Origin: Spiroplasma ixodetis Y32
Lineage (GTDB): Bacteria > Bacillota_I > Bacilli_A > Mycoplasmatales > VBWQ01
Assembly: GCF_030316605.1 (NCBI RefSeq)
Contig: NZ_CP127039.1
Coordinates: forward strand, 1,488,001-1,552,000
Direction of reading: 5' to 3'
Length of the DNA: 64,000 bases
Shown here: positions 11,104-22,175 of the stretch, in pieces
Position numbering within the stretch: the first letter of the stretch is position 1
How the letters are laid out: every line of letters begins with the position of its first letter
Made by a program: the position numbers and the translations under genes
Notes under the pieces: model-generated
Seen by the model: the letters and a program-made list of their open reading frames with translations, nothing else
Told to the model about the DNA's origin: nothing
The model's database searches: none

Positions 11104-11853
11104 TACCAAAATATAAAAGAATTGGAGAAGACATAGAACAAATTGTTATTGAATATTTTGCTGATGGAAAAAGATACAAAGATATTTGTGATATTTTAAA
11201 AGATGCTGGTTTAACTACAATGGATATTCATAGAATTTTTGAAAAACATAAAGTTTTTAATGAAAATGTAGCAAAAATTAAATTAGAAAAAAATCAACCC
11301 ATTTATATTAGTATTGATGATGGTCATCGAAAGTTTTGAGAATTTAAACGTAAAATTAACAAATATTCAATGCGTTTAGTAGCATTTTATACGGATAATA
11401 TTAATCATAAATTAGTTAATAAAAGAGTGAATGTTATTATCAGACCAAATAAAACAGCAATTGGAGTTAAAAAAACTGCTGAATTTATTATTTTAGAACA
11501 AGGAAAAAGATTTTTTGAAAATTTTGAACAAGCCAAAATCATTATTTGTGGAGATAGTACAGGCTGAATTAAAGAAGTTGCCGATTATTTAGATGCACAA
11601 TTTGTTTTAGATAAATTTCATTTAATTAGAACATTATATCTTGGTATACTTACTGGAAATAAAGGTAAATATTGACAAGAATATGATACTTGTAAAAATT
11701 TCATTGAAAATGGTCAATATGATAAGTTAATTAATTATTTATACAAAGAATTAGATAATCATAAAAAATTAAAAAAACAATATTTTAAAAATAATAAACA
11801 AGGTATTGAAAATCAAGGTTCTAAATGAAATATTGGTACTTTTACTGAAAGTA
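11104..11853 (+). pseudogene. ISLre2/UPF0236-like transposase fragment 1
   Basis: An open frame with TGA as Trp starts inside the gene (LPKYKRIGEDIEQIVIEYFA), passes YISIDDGHRKFWEFKRK, ICGDSTGWIKEVADYLDA and FVLDKFHLIRTLY, and ends at SKWNIGTFTES where an inverted IS-C end interrupts it. The pattern of a DG(H/T) motif, then GD-GWI, then LDKFHL resembles ISLre2-family (UPF0236) transposases. Both ends are missing. Family assignment is by motif memory and is moderate. Confidence 0.6.
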
Positions 11854-12328
11854 TGTAAGGTAGTACAGACATTTTGGACTATTTTCCATCTAATAAAAGT
11901 TTATCAAAATAATCCATAGGAGTCATTAACCCTAATGATTTATGTGGTTTAGAATTGTTATAATATTCTTGAAAAGAATTAACTAATTTTTGAAATAAAC
12001 TAAAATCACTATTTAAATATGGTTTTATTTCAAATAAATTACTTCAATTTCTATGAAATCTTTCAATTACCATTACTCTGTGGTGATCTAAACGGTGTAG
12101 TTTCATGAACTATACCTTTTTTATTACAAAAATTTGTAAATCAACGATTCCTTTGTGGTTTTCCACAAGATGTATTAACATATTGACTACCATTATCAGT
12201 TCTAATTCTTTTAATTTTAATTCCCAATTTTTCATAAAAATTTAAAGCATTTTTAGTAGCATTTACAATATCTCTGGCTTGTGCTTGTTCAGATGGATAA
12301 CAATAAGTAATTCGAGTTTTTTCATCAA
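11854..12328 (-). mobile_element. IS-C 3' fragment (inverted)
   Basis: Starts with the IS-C right repeat TGTAAGGTAGTACAGACATT and runs into the transposase C-terminal half, stopping at ATCAA (12328), where plectrovirus DNA begins. There is a 2-bp loss (ATTACCATT instead of ATCTTACCATT) at about 12070, so the fragment is also frameshifted. Confidence 0.8.
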
Positions 12329-12337
12329 CAAGTATAT

Positions 12338-12409
12338 AGGGACTACGTCCCTCGCCACTACGTGGCTCACCCAAATTATAGTTTCAGCAGGTTCGCTGAA
12401 ACTATAATT
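12338..12409. repeat. plectrovirus hairpin cluster P1
   Basis: Three hairpins in a row: AGGGAC-TAC-GTCCCT (12338-12352), GCCAC-TAC-GTGGC (12354-12366) and a 15-bp perfect stem starting AATTATAGTTTCAGC (12374-12388 with 12395-12409, loop AGGTTC). It is GC-rich against its surroundings. Equivalent clusters with other stem sequences but the same order are at 51953-52048 and 55270-55348. In ssDNA plectroviruses such clusters are expected at the non-coding region that carries replication or packaging signals; that role is inferred. Confidence 0.75.
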
Positions 12410-12420
12410 ACCTTTTTTAT

Positions 12421-12651
12421 TTATAATTTAGGTAAATTTGGTTTATTTTGACTTGTTGAAGATAATTTCTGTAAATTAACCGTTTCTAATTCTTGTTTAA
12501 CCTCCTCTATATCATCTAACATATCATAACAATTATCTTTTAATTCTTGAACCACCTTAACAAAGCGTAATTCCTTATCCATTTCTATAATTTCTCAATC
12601 ATTTTCTCTAATATTTACTACATTTTTTTCTTTTTCTAAATTTTTTGGCAT
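12421..12651 (-). CDS. small coiled-coil plectrovirus protein
   Basis: 76 residues, ATG 12651 with ribosome site AAAGGAAG. Highly charged and helical (KNLEKEKNVVNIRENDWEII), with Trp from TGA and a short Ser/Pro-rich C-terminus. It is the last gene of the reverse plectrovirus block before the hairpin cluster and takes the place held by a coiled-coil ORF in the two other plectrovirus fragments. No function known. Confidence 0.6.
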
Positions 12652-12773
12652 TATTATTTTCTTCCTTTCACAATAAAAAAAATTAAAAAATCATGTACTT
12701 TAAAATTAAAGTAATAAGTTATAAACTTATATTAAGTTTATATTTTTATTCTAACACCTTTTTATTTATTTTT

Positions 12774-13013
12774 CTATTTTTTCTTCAAAATATTATCCAA
12801 TTTATCTAAACCAGCATACTTAATATCACTATAAGTCATATCAATACTAATTGCTTCTTTAAGATATTTCTTAGGTGATAATTCACTTTTAAGTTCATGT
12901 ACATAATGTAAAGCCCTAGAATTATACCTTTTCAACCAATGTTTAGGAAAAAATAAAGTCATAGCCATTGCTTCACCACTATAACTTGGAGGCATTATAC
13001 CTTTCTTAATCAT
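12774..13013 (-). CDS. plectrovirus protein downstream of assembly ATPase
   Basis: 79 residues. ATG 13013 lies inside the end of the upstream gene (19-bp overlap in code 4), implying translational coupling. Visible pattern: PPSYSGEAM, RYNSRALHYVHELKSELS, AGLDKLDNILKKK. The same pattern is found at 52052-52463 and 54572-54751, where it extends into a CRACYY segment. In the 52 kb copy it is fused in frame to the ATPase. No domain recognised; conserved SpV1-type gene. Confidence 0.65.
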   Translation of the reverse strand: MIKKGIMPPSYSGEAMAMTLFFPKHWLKRYNSRALHYVHELKSELSPKKYLKEAISIDMTYSDIKYAGLDKLDNILKKK

Positions 13014-13609
13014 TTTTTTGTTCTACGTCGTGAAAACACTACTTTATTATAATCATCAATATTAGTATATAAATTAAGATTAAATATAACAATAAAACCC
13101 AAAAAACGCATACGTTTAACTTGCACAACATATTCTACTTTTTCTCTTGCTTGTACTGGTATTCTATTAGGGTATTGTTTAATCAAATACATAGTACCAT
13201 TAAACATATGACCTATTAACTTACAAAATTGTCCTAAACTTTCTTTTTGATTTTTAAACTGTACTCCTAAATCATTAGAATTTATTTTTAATGCTAATTC
13301 ATCTAAAATTATTAAATCTTGTTCCACAAAAGCATAATTACTTGCTAACTGATTAAAAGTAAAAACATTATTATAATTAACCAAATAAGAATAATCAGTC
13401 TTTAATTTAATGGGGAAAGGACTAACTACTCGTTTCTTATGAGTTTGTGCTAAACAACAAGAAAGAGCAGACTTACCAGTTCTTGGAGGTGCTGAAATAA
13501 TATAACTACCAACTCGTTTTAAAATTTTAACATTACGAATAGTTATACAAATTGGATAAATCATCATAATGAAAGCTATAACTAATAACACATAACCATA
13601 TCAAGGCAT
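12995..13609 (-). CDS. plectrovirus Zot-like assembly ATPase
   Basis: 204 residues in code 4, starting at ATG 13609 (MPWYGYVLLVIAFIMM) and ending at TAA 12995. A membrane segment at residues 5-24 is followed by a P-loop (SAPPRTGKSALS, about residues 39-50) and a Walker B-like stretch (QDLIILDELALKI). The order of a membrane anchor and a P-loop matches Zot/gene I proteins that drive filamentous phage extrusion through the membrane. It lies directly after the large virion protein gene (12 bp) as in inovirus modules. Standard code would cut its last residues at the TGA at 13010-13012. Confidence 0.75.
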
Positions 13610-13620
13610 AAACAAAACTT

Positions 13621-14661
13621 CTAACCTATAATTAAACTAATTGCTCTAACAAATAATCATAAAGGTATAATATTTTCTATTCCACTAACAATATCAACAT
13701 TTAAAGCAGTACTAATAGTATCTGAAAAAATATGTCGTAATAAACTATCTGTTGTAAACAAAAACTGTCTTAATGGTTCTACTGGTAAAACTTTACCAAC
13801 AACACCATAAAGTACTCACCTAAAAGCATTACGCAAATGACCAAAAACATCATATCAACTAACACGTTCATACTCAGGATTAAAAGGACTAACTGGTGGT
13901 ACCGGAACAATATCTTGAGCAGAAAAAATATTAGTTTGACCAAATAAAACCAAAGGCATATCACCATTAGCAACAACATCAAACTCAATTGTCAAATGTT
14001 TTAAATTTGGAACACGAACCGGCATAGTAACAAAATTATATAAATCTTGTTTATAAGTTGAATTATCAATTTTACCTTTAAAAACATACTTAATATTACC
14101 CTCATAGTCTAAAAAACTATAATTAAAAGTGCCAACAAAAGAACTAAAATGAAAAAAATTAAAATAAAACATAAAGCCTTGAATATAAAAACTCAAAGGT
14201 TTTTGTATTTCAAAATCTAAATGAAAACCAAAATAACCACTATGAGGAGTAGAAACACTAATTTCATTATGTTTATCACCTTGTATAAAATTATGATTAA
14301 ACATAATTAAAGAAGCTTCATCTAAATCTTGTTTATTAAAAGTATAAACACCAGTTCCATTATATACTGGTCTATTAATTTGACCAACTACATCACTAAG
14401 AAAGCGTAAAACATAATAACTACGATTATGACCAATAATAGTTGCTTCAACTAATTTTAAATCCGGTTGTCCGATATCAAAGTATGCAGAATTTCACGGA
14501 ATAGTTGCCCAATCATTAAAACTATGATATTTAACATGTTTAATCATATCAGAAGTAATCTGATAATTACTTTCACTAGGTGCATTTGAAACAATAAAAG
14601 AAGTCGGTGCTTGAACAGAAGTATTTACAACAAAAAATAATTTAACAAACTTAAATCACAT
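13621..14661 (-). CDS. plectrovirus minor virion / adsorption-like protein
   Basis: 346 residues. ATG 14661 is followed by a hydrophobic start (about residues 4-17, FKFVKLFFVV) that looks like a signal sequence. The body is rich in beta-type and aromatic residues and includes VPVPPVSPFNPEYERVSWYD. The C-terminus has a hydrophobic helix (NIIPLWLFVRAISLIIG), as in attachment proteins of filamentous phages that remain anchored before release. It is upstream of the Zot-like ATPase. Assignment as SpV1 ORF1-type protein is from layout and shape. Confidence 0.65.
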
Positions 14662-14663
14662 AA

Positions 14664-14798
14664 TTATTTACCAAATAAACATTTTAAAATTCACCATGAA
14701 CCATAAAATATAATAAATCCAATAAAAAACTGAGTTCCATAAACTACTAAATTTCATAAAATAGTAGTAAATTGGTCAACTGGACTACATATAAACAT
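14664..14798 (-). CDS. 44-residue membrane protein of plectrovirus block
   Basis: ATG 14798 to TAA 14664, 44 residues (MFICSPVDQFTTILWNLVVY then GTQFFIGFIIFYGSWWILKC), Trp as TGA, one or two membrane spans. It ends 2 bp before the next start. Filamentous phages carry such tiny membrane and coat proteins; too short for the usual ORF cut-off. The upstream region is lost because IS-D begins at 14803. Confidence 0.55.
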
Positions 14799-14802
14799 AG
14801 TT

Positions 14803-15057
14803 GGCATAAGTTAGTTAAGTTTACTCCTATAATTTTTAATCTAGACAGTATGATTAGTTTAAATAATTAATAGTTAAGGAGTAAAGATGAAATATAAAGT
14901 TTATACAAGAAAAATTAAACTAGATGTTTTAAATGAATATGTAGTGATTAAAAAATTAAAAACCATTGATATTAAAACCAAATATCAATTATCAACCAGA
15001 TCATTAATTTATAATTGAGTAAAAAAATATCAAAAAAATAATAAATTAATTACTATT
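14803..15057 (+). mobile_element. IS-D left-end fragment
   Basis: GGCATAAGTTAGTTAAGTTT is the left repeat of IS-D; the first 57 codons of its transposase (ATG 14887) follow, then IS-C cuts in at 15058. Confidence 0.85.
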
Positions 15058-16215
15058 TGTAGATTAGACACACTTTTTGGACTAATAAAAGTTTTTATAA
15101 CTTTATATTATTAGTTGAGGTGTAGTTTAAAATGAAATATTTAATTAATAGTGCTGATTTTACTAAATTTGATTATAAATTTAACAAGTTTGTAGAAAAG
15201 TATAAAAATGATAAAAATATTAATAAAGTTAATATTTATTATCGTAAATTTAGAAAATTTTGTTTTATTTTTAAAAATAAAAATTCTTGTAAAGAAATAA
15301 TTTCTCAATTACATATGCCAAAGCAAACTTTTTATTATTGAGCTAAACGTTTGTATGATATTTTCTACAAAAATAAACCTTTTGAAGAATTATTATTTAA
15401 ATCCACAAAACCTAAAAATATTAAATATTTGTATAATTTGGAATTATCAGAAAAATTTATAAATTATTTTGTTCAGTATAAAGAAGAGTTTGGTATAGGT
15501 GCTTTTCAATTTTGTTATTTAATAAGACATATTGATGATATTAGGTTTAATTTTTTGCCAAAACCTTCGGTTAAAACTATATATCGTTGATTAAAACGTT
15601 TTGGTTTTTATTCACAAAAAACTATTAAGAAAAAACATTTGAGATATGAAGTAAAAGAAACTGGATTATTGCAGACTGATATTAAAGTAGTATCAGATTA
15701 TATAACAGGAAGTAAAAGATGATATATTATTGATTTTATTGATGAAAAAACTCGAATTACTTATTGTTATCCATCTGAACAAGCACAAACCAGAGATATT
15801 GTAAATGCTACTAAAAATGCTTTAAATTTTTATGAAAAATTGGGAATTAAAATTAAAAGAATTAGAACTGATAATGGTAGTCAATATGTTAATACATCTT
15901 GTGGAAAACCACAAAGGAATCGTTGATTTACAAATTTTTGTAATAAAAAAGGTATAGTTCATGAAACTACACCGTTTAGATCACCACAGAGTAATGGTAA
16001 GATTGAAAGATTTCATAGAAATTGAAGTAATTTATTTGAAATAAAACGATATTTTAATAGTGATTTTAGTTTATTTCAAAAATTAGTTAATTCTTTTCAA
16101 GAATATTATAACAATTATAAACCACATAAATCATTAGGGTTAATGACTCCTATGGATTATTTTGATAAACTTTTATTAGATGGAAAATAGTCCAAAATGT
16201 CTGTACTACCTTACA
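15058..16215 (+). mobile_element. IS-C complete copy (IS481-like), 1158 bp
   Basis: Left repeat TGTAGATTAGACACACTTTT and right end ACATTTTGGACTA (on the minus strand, after TGTAAGGTAGTACAG) form imperfect inverted repeats. It is full length. The left neighbour is truncated IS-D and the right neighbour is an inverted piece of another IS-C, so no duplication is visible here. Confidence 0.85.
15132..16190 (+). CDS. IS481-like transposase (IS-C)
   Basis: 352 residues with TGA as Trp. N-terminal DNA-binding half with an HTH-like stretch (CKEIISQLHMPKQTFYYWAK), a second helical part ending PSVKTIYRWLKRFGF, then the integrase core: first Asp in LLQTDIKVVSD, second in IRTDNGSQYVN, Glu in GKIERFHRNW. 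A C-terminal HKSLGLMTPMDYF motif is typical of rve transposases. Single ORF, TG-type ends and about 15-bp duplications favour IS481 over IS3; that family call is moderate. Confidence 0.78.
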
Positions 16216-16342
16216 GTTAAATTTATAATCAAATTTAGTAAAATCAGCACTATTAATTAAATATTTCATTTTAAACTACACCTCAACTAATAATATAAAG
16301 TTATAAAAACTTTTATTAGTCCAAAAGTGTGTCTAATCTACA
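16216..16342 (-). mobile_element. IS-C left-end fragment, inverted
   Basis: About 127 bp identical to the first part of IS-C (left repeat ending at 16342, start codon region included), lying head to tail against the preceding copy so that the two outer ends form a long inverted repeat. Confidence 0.8.
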
Positions 16343-16359
16343 AAATTTAAAAACATAAT

Positions 16360-16770
16360 TTAATGAATGTAATAATTACTTATTATTTCACAATTTTGGA
16401 TTGCATCTCAGAAATTATTATTTTTTATTTTTATTTTTAATCCAATATTTAAGAAAATTAATGACATAGTTATACATACTAGTATTGGAAATAAAATTAC
16501 ACAAAAAATTACTCCAATTTTTAATTGAATTCAATAATCATAATTTACTTTGAGATGTTGAGTTCCAAGATTATAAAAATATTTTGGGGAATGCTCAATT
16601 ATATAAATTATTCCAAAATATTTCAATGTTGCAAATCCACTATCATACTTTGAATATTTATTAATATAATGAAAATTACAAAAATATATTAGAGTTAATC
16701 CAATAATAATAAGTGTAATAGTTAAAATAAATAATGATACAGTTATTAACTGTAATTTTTTAGTTTTCAT
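16360..16770 (-). CDS. two-span membrane protein, unknown
   Basis: 136 residues in code 4 (Trp at two TGA codons), ATG 16770 with AAAGGAGA 9 bp upstream. Two strong hydrophobic segments, residues about 10-32 (TVSLFILTITLIIIGLTLIY) and about 85-108 (GVIFCVILFPILVCITMSLI), separated by a Tyr-rich outer or cytosolic loop. No family recognised. It looks like a native Spiroplasma gene, with a good ribosome site and no phage or IS relation. Confidence 0.6.
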
Positions 16771-17019
16771 CTTAAAAAATCTCCTTTTATGTGCATTATT
16801 TTAGCATATAGTAAAATTTAATATAAGTACTTTAGTTGCAATTAATTTTTATTAGTAGTAATATTTAATTACAATTACATAACAAAAGTCTTAATTTATT
16901 CTCGTCTAAATGATAATAAAGACATTATTGAAAAAATTATTCCGCATTTTTGTTACCCGTCCTAATCTTTTCCATTTATATGAAAATCGACATGACTTTT
17001 TATATAAGTTAATTATATA

Positions 17020-17259
17020 TTAATTTTGAAGGATCACTAAAAGCAATAATCACATTTTTTCAAAACTTTTAGTTATTGTTTTCCCCTTATTAGCAAAAAA
17101 AGGAACTTCAATAATATTAATTGACTGTACTACATTATTTAAATTATAAATTTCAATTAAATTAGATTTTTTTACATATGAATTTAATAATAAAGAACTT
17201 GATAATATTGCCGATGTTGATAATGCCAATGTTGTTAAAATAGACAAATATTTTTTCAT
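17020..17259 (-). CDS. small exported protein with signal peptide
   Basis: 79 residues. ATG 17259 is chosen over an upstream GTG because AGAGGTG lies 6 bp before it. N-terminus MKKYLSILTTLALSTSAILS is a typical mollicute signal peptide, but no Cys follows, so it is secreted or membrane-tethered rather than a classic lipoprotein. After residue 35 comes a short polar stretch and a hydrophobic end. It could be the remnant of a longer surface protein. Confidence 0.55.
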
Positions 17260-17386
17260 AAATAACACCTCTTTTTAATAACTTCTTAAATTTAAAAAGT
17301 TGCATATATCTTAAACTGTTTTTAAAAAAACAATAAAAAATAAGAAAAAAAATAAACTATTTACCAACTTATTTGTAATAAAATTA

Positions 17387-18327
17387 CGGACTTCTCCCCA
17401 CATTTACTTGTGGAGGAAACAATGAAATTGAATGAGTTCAACAATGCTTTTCAAACAGAACAGGATTGTTTAAAATATATAGCAAGTTTGAAGAAAAACA
17501 AATGTATCATGTGTTCTTGAACAAGTTTGAATACTTCTAATTTAAGAAGAATAAGATGTTTGAAATGTCATCAAACATTTAGTATTCTTCATGGCACCAT
17601 TTTTTACAAGTCACAAACACCTTTGAGATTTTGATTTTATCTCATCTTTAGATGAATAAACACCAAACATGGAATTACATCAACTGATGTTGCAAAAGAA
17701 TTGGGTGTGACTTTGAAAACTGCTTGAAAAATGGGTCATCAAATCAGAAATCGTATTGCCAAACAAGAACATCAATTTATTGTTGAGGGCATAGTGCAAA
17801 TGGATGAAATGTATCTTTCACATATGGGTTTTAAAAAACAAGGAAGATCTTTGATAAATAAAAAATTAATTGTTGGGATTTATGAAAAAACAACCAATAA
17901 TTTAATTGTGAAAGTAATCAAAAACGCAAAAAGTAAAAATCTTTTGCAGTTTGCAAGAAACCATATTTCTTCAAAGTGTGATGTACATACTGATTCTTGA
18001 AAAGGATATCGTGATTTCAAATCACTTTTCCCTAATCACAAAACAGTTAACCATCTTGATGGTTATGTTTCAAAAATTGGCGTAAATACCAATCAAATTG
18101 AATCAGTATGAAAACATATACGAAGAACATTTAAAACACATATCAAAGTTGCAAAACATCATGTTCATTTATATGCCAAAGAAGCTGCATATAAATTCAA
18201 CAAGATACCTACTTTTGAAACTGTAATGCTATGTTTCATTTAAAAATGTGGGGAGAAGTCCGTAGATAGGCTTTTCTCAGCATTTATGTGATAAAATTTA
18301 AAAATAGTACATAAAGGGAGAAAAGCC
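17387..18327 (+). mobile_element. IS-A copy 4, 941 bp
   Basis: Perfect duplication TAAAATTA at 17379-17386 and 18328-18335. The left end is CACATTTACTTG instead of CACATGTACTTG. Inserted between a small secreted-protein gene and the dehydrogenase terminator, hitting no gene. Confidence 0.9.
17422..18243 (+). CDS. IS1595-family DDE transposase (IS-A copy 4)
   Basis: Intact 273 residues. Private changes: Arg to Lys before MGH, Glu to Gln in GHEIRN, Thr to Lys in NKTLIV. Catalytic positions kept. It is the most diverged full copy in the window. Confidence 0.88.
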
Positions 18328-18364
18328 TAAAATTAAATAAGTTTTATAAACATATTTAAAATTA

Positions 18365-18383
18365 GTTCTTTTTAAAAAAGAAC
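18365..18383 (-). terminator. hairpin downstream of dehydrogenase gene
   Basis: GTTCTTTTT (18365-18373) pairs with AAAAAGAAC (18375-18383). It lies 13 bp after the stop codon of the reverse gene. Confidence 0.5.
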
Positions 18384-18396
18384 AAAAAAATTATTT

Positions 18397-19203
18397 CTAT
18401 CGATTTTTTTGATAATTATACACTAACTTAAGTACTATTTTTAAAGGTAATATTCTAATAATAGTTCTTGTAATTTTATTAGAAATTCCTGTAATAATAA
18501 AACTTTTTCTTTTTGTTTTTAAGGCTGTTTGTAAACACTTTTTAGCATAAGTTTCAGTATCTAAAACTGGTAATAATGAACTATAATGTTCTTTATTTCC
18601 TTTACCATTACTACTGCGATTTCAAAATTCAGTTTTTAATGGACCTGGACAAATTGTAATTACTCTTACTTTACTTTTTGCTCTTTTTAATTCATAATTA
18701 ACTGCAACACCTAAACTTCAAACATATGATTTAGAAGCATAATAACTAGCAAAAACAGGACCTGGACTAAAAGCTGCCATACTTCCAATATTAATAACAC
18801 GACCATAATTATTTTTACTAAAACGTTGAACAAATAACTTTGTTAAAATATGTAAACAAGAAATATTTAAATTAATCATATTTAATTCTTGTTCTAACAT
18901 GCTATCTGCAAATGTTCCTCAAACACCATAACCAGCATTATTAATAACTACTGTTACATTTAATTCTTTTGATAACTCAAATAATTTATAAACATTTTTT
19001 AAATCAGATAAATCTAAATCATAATTTTTAACTTTTAAATGTTGATACTTATCTGCTAATTCTAATATTTTTTTACTATCACGTGATACCCCTAATACGT
19101 GATAACCTTGTGCTAATAATGCTTGACAGTAATAATATCCCAATCCTTTAGACGCTCCTGTAACTACTGCTCACTGATTCAAAACAATTACTTTATTTAT
19201 CAT
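18397..19203 (-). CDS. short-chain dehydrogenase/reductase (SDR)
   Basis: 268 residues, classical SDR. The dinucleotide site TGASKGLG lies at residues 15-22, NNAGYG near 86-91, the catalytic Ser in INIGSMAAFS and the Tyr/Lys pair in SYYASKSYVW. TGA encodes Trp. Similar proteins are annotated in mollicutes as DltE-like or 3-oxoacyl-type reductases; the substrate cannot be told from sequence. The gene begins 23 bp after the end of pgsA on the same strand, so they probably share a transcript. A hairpin follows the stop. Confidence 0.85.
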
Positions 19204-19226
19204 TTATATTAATACTCCTTTTATTT

Positions 19227-19868
19227 TTAGATATTAAACAATTTTTTACTATTTAAACTAATATAATTATAAGCACTAAAAATACTTAATACTGTAGCAA
19301 CGTACATTGGTATCATTACTAATTGATTAATTAAACCATATTGATCATTATTACTATGACCATTAACAGTACCATTTAAAAATCGTCAATTAATAAAAAA
19401 TAAAATTATAATTCCTAACATTTGTACTGCTGCCTTTATTCTACCATATTTATCAGCAGCCATTACTGTACCTCTAGTAGCCAAAATTTGACGAACTACA
19501 TCAATAATAAAATCACGTAATACCAAAATAACTACCATTCAAACCGGAATTATAGTAGCACATGCCATTACAATTAAAACACCATTAGTTAAAAGTTTAT
19601 CTGCAATTGAATCAAAAAATTTACCAAAAGTTGTTACCTGATTAAATTTTCTTGCTCATCATCCATCAATAAAATCACTAATGGCAGCAATAATAAATAA
19701 AATTGCTGCTATTAACCAACTAATTGGTAAACTATAACTATTAACATTAATACTTGTTATTCAAAGATGATAAAAATTATCATTATTTATTGGACCGATA
19801 ATCATTAAACTAACAATAATTGGGACTAATATTAATCTTATTAAAGAAATAATATTGGGAACATTCAT
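19227..19868 (-). CDS. pgsA: CDP-diacylglycerol-glycerol-3-phosphate 3-phosphatidyltransferase
   Basis: 213 residues, membrane enzyme that makes phosphatidylglycerol phosphate from CDP-diacylglycerol and glycerol-3-phosphate. The CDP-alcohol phosphotransferase motif is plain at about residues 63-86: DG-WWAR, then G-KFFD-SIAD. Start ATNPxxISLxR-like (MNVPNIISLIRLILVPIIV) and several membrane helices are typical. ATG 19868 has AAAGGAT upstream. First gene of a likely two-gene unit with the downstream SDR. Essential in most bacteria; the frame is intact with TGA as Trp. Confidence 0.92.
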
Positions 19869-21147
19869 ATTTAAAATCCTTTCATATAAGTTTATTTATA
19901 ATATTTAACATTATTATGTACTTACCTTTTTTAGCATAATTTATAAAAAGTAAAAATTATATTTTTGATCTATTCATGAAATAAGTATATCGTTATTTTC
20001 TATATCTATCAATAATATACATTTATATATTAAAATAAATATTCTTTTATATACAATTTCTTAACTATGTAAGGTAGTACAGACATTTTGGACTATTTTC
20101 CATCTAATAAAAGTTTATCAAAATAATCCATAGGAGTCATTAACCCTAATGATTTATGTGGTTTAGAATTGTTATAATATTCTTGAAAAGAATTAACTAA
20201 TTTTTGAAATAAACTAAAATCACTATTTAAATATGGTTTTATTTCAAATAAATTACTTCAATTTCTATGAAATCTTTCAATCTTACCATTACTCTGTGGT
20301 GATCTAAACGGTGTGGTTTCATGAACTATACCTTTTTTATTACAAAAATTTGTAAATCAACGATTCCTTTGTGGTTTTCCACAAGATGTATTAACATATT
20401 GACTACCATTATCAGTTCTAATTCTTTTAATTTTAATTCCCAATTTTTCATAAAAATTTAAAGCATTTTTAGTAGCATTTACAATATCTCTGGTTTGTGC
20501 TTGTTCAGATGGATAACAATAAGTAATTCGAGTTTTTTCATCAATAAAATCAATAATATACCATCTTTTACTTCCTGTTATATAATCTGATACTACTTTA
20601 ATATCAGTCTGCAATAATCCAGTTTCTTTTACTTCATATCTCAAATGTTTTTTCTTAATAGTTTTTTGTGAATAAAAACCAAAACGTTTTAATCAACGAT
20701 ATATAGTTTTAACCGAAGGTTTTGGCAAAAAATTAAACCTAATATCATCAATATGTCTTATTAAATAACAAAATTGAAAAGCACCTATACCAAACTCTTC
20801 TTTATACTGAACAAAATAATTTATAAATTTTTCTGATAATTCCAAATTATACAAATATTTAATATTTTTAGGTTTTGTTGATTTAAATAATAATTCTTCA
20901 AAAGGTTTATTTTTTGTAGAAAATATCATAAAAACGTTTAGCTCAATAATAAAAAGTTTGCTTTGGCATATGTAATTGAGAAATTATTTCTTTACAAGAA
21001 TTTTTATTTTTAAAAATAAAACAAAATTTTCTAAATTTACGATAATAAATATTAACTTTATTAATATTTTTATCATTTTTATACTTTTCTACAAACTTGT
21101 TAAATTTATAATCAAATTTAGTAAAATCAGCACTATTAATTAAATAT

Positions 21148-22088
21148 CGGACTTCTCCCCACATGTACTTGTGGAGGAAACAATGAAATTGAATGAGTTC
21201 AACAATGCTTTTCAAACAGAACAGGATTGTTTAAAATATATAGCAAGTTTGAAGAAAAACAAATGTATCATGTGTTCTTGAACAAGTTTGAATACTTCTA
21301 ATTTAAGAAGAATAAGATGTTTGAAATGTCATCAAACATTTAGTATTCTTCATGGCACCATTTTTTACAAGTCACAAACACCTTTGAGATTTTGATTTTA
21401 TCTCATCTTTAGATGAATAAACACCAAACATGGAATTACATCAACTGATGTTGCAAAAGAATTGGGTGTGACTTTGAAAACTGCTTGAAGAATGGGTCAT
21501 GAAATCAGAAATCGTATTGCCAAACAAGAACATCAATTTATTGTTGAGGGCATAGTGCAAATGGATGAAATGTATCTTTCACATATGGGTTTTAAAAAAC
21601 AAGGAAGATCTTTGATAAATAAAACATTAATTGTTGGGATTTATGAAAAAACAACCAATAATTTAATTGTGAAAGTAATCAAAAACGCAAAAAGTAAAAA
21701 TCTTTTGCAGTTTGCAAGAAACCATATTTCTTCAAAGTGTGATGTACATACTGATTCTTGAAAAGGATATCGTGATTTCAAATCACTTTTCCCTAATCAC
21801 AAAACAGTTAACCATCAAGATGGTTATGTTTCAAAAATTGGCGTAAATACCAATCAAATTGAATCAGTATGAAAACATATACGAAGAACATTTAAAACAC
21901 ATATCAAAGTTGCAAAACATCATGTTCATTTATATGCCAAAGAAGCTGCATATAAATTCAACAAGATACCTACTTTTGAAACTGTAATGCTATGTTTCAT
22001 TTAAAAATGTGGGGAGAAGTCCGTAGATAGGCTTTTCTCAACATTTATGTGATAAAATTTAAAAATAGTACATAAAGGGAGAAAAGCC
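21148..22088 (+). mobile_element. IS-A copy 5, 941 bp, inside IS-C
   Basis: Perfect duplication TTAAATAT at 21140-21147 and 22089-22096. Confidence 0.9.
21183..22004 (+). CDS. IS1595-family DDE transposase (IS-A copy 5)
   Basis: Intact 273 residues matching the consensus of the copies in this window; zinc ribbon and DDE residues kept. Confidence 0.88.
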
Positions 22089-22175
22089 TTAAATATTTCA
22101 TTTTAAACTACACCTCAACTAATAATATAAAGTTATAAAAACTTTTATTAGTCCAAAAAGTGTGTCTAATCTACA

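Larger units (their letters stand above)
20093..22101 (-). pseudogene. IS481-like transposase interrupted by IS-A
   Basis: ATG 22101 to TAG 20093. After two codons it is split by IS-A (21148-22088); the remaining frame is otherwise complete (KPSVKTIYRWLK, TDNGSQY, KIERFH) and would be restored by exact excision. Confidence 0.8.
20068..22175 (-). mobile_element. IS-C complete copy split by IS-A copy 5
   Basis: Right end (TGTAAGG) at 20068, left end (TCTACA) at 22175. IS-A lies at codons 3-5 of its transposase. Left of it is the pgsA upstream region (15-bp repeat ACAATTTCTTAACTA at 20053-20067); right of it is a cut IS-B, so this copy inserted into IS-B. Confidence 0.85.

Noticed and set aside
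13779..13988. Very hydrophobic reverse ORF overlapping the plectrovirus virion protein
   Set aside because: Lies in another frame of a well-supported 346-residue gene; Leu-rich shadow.
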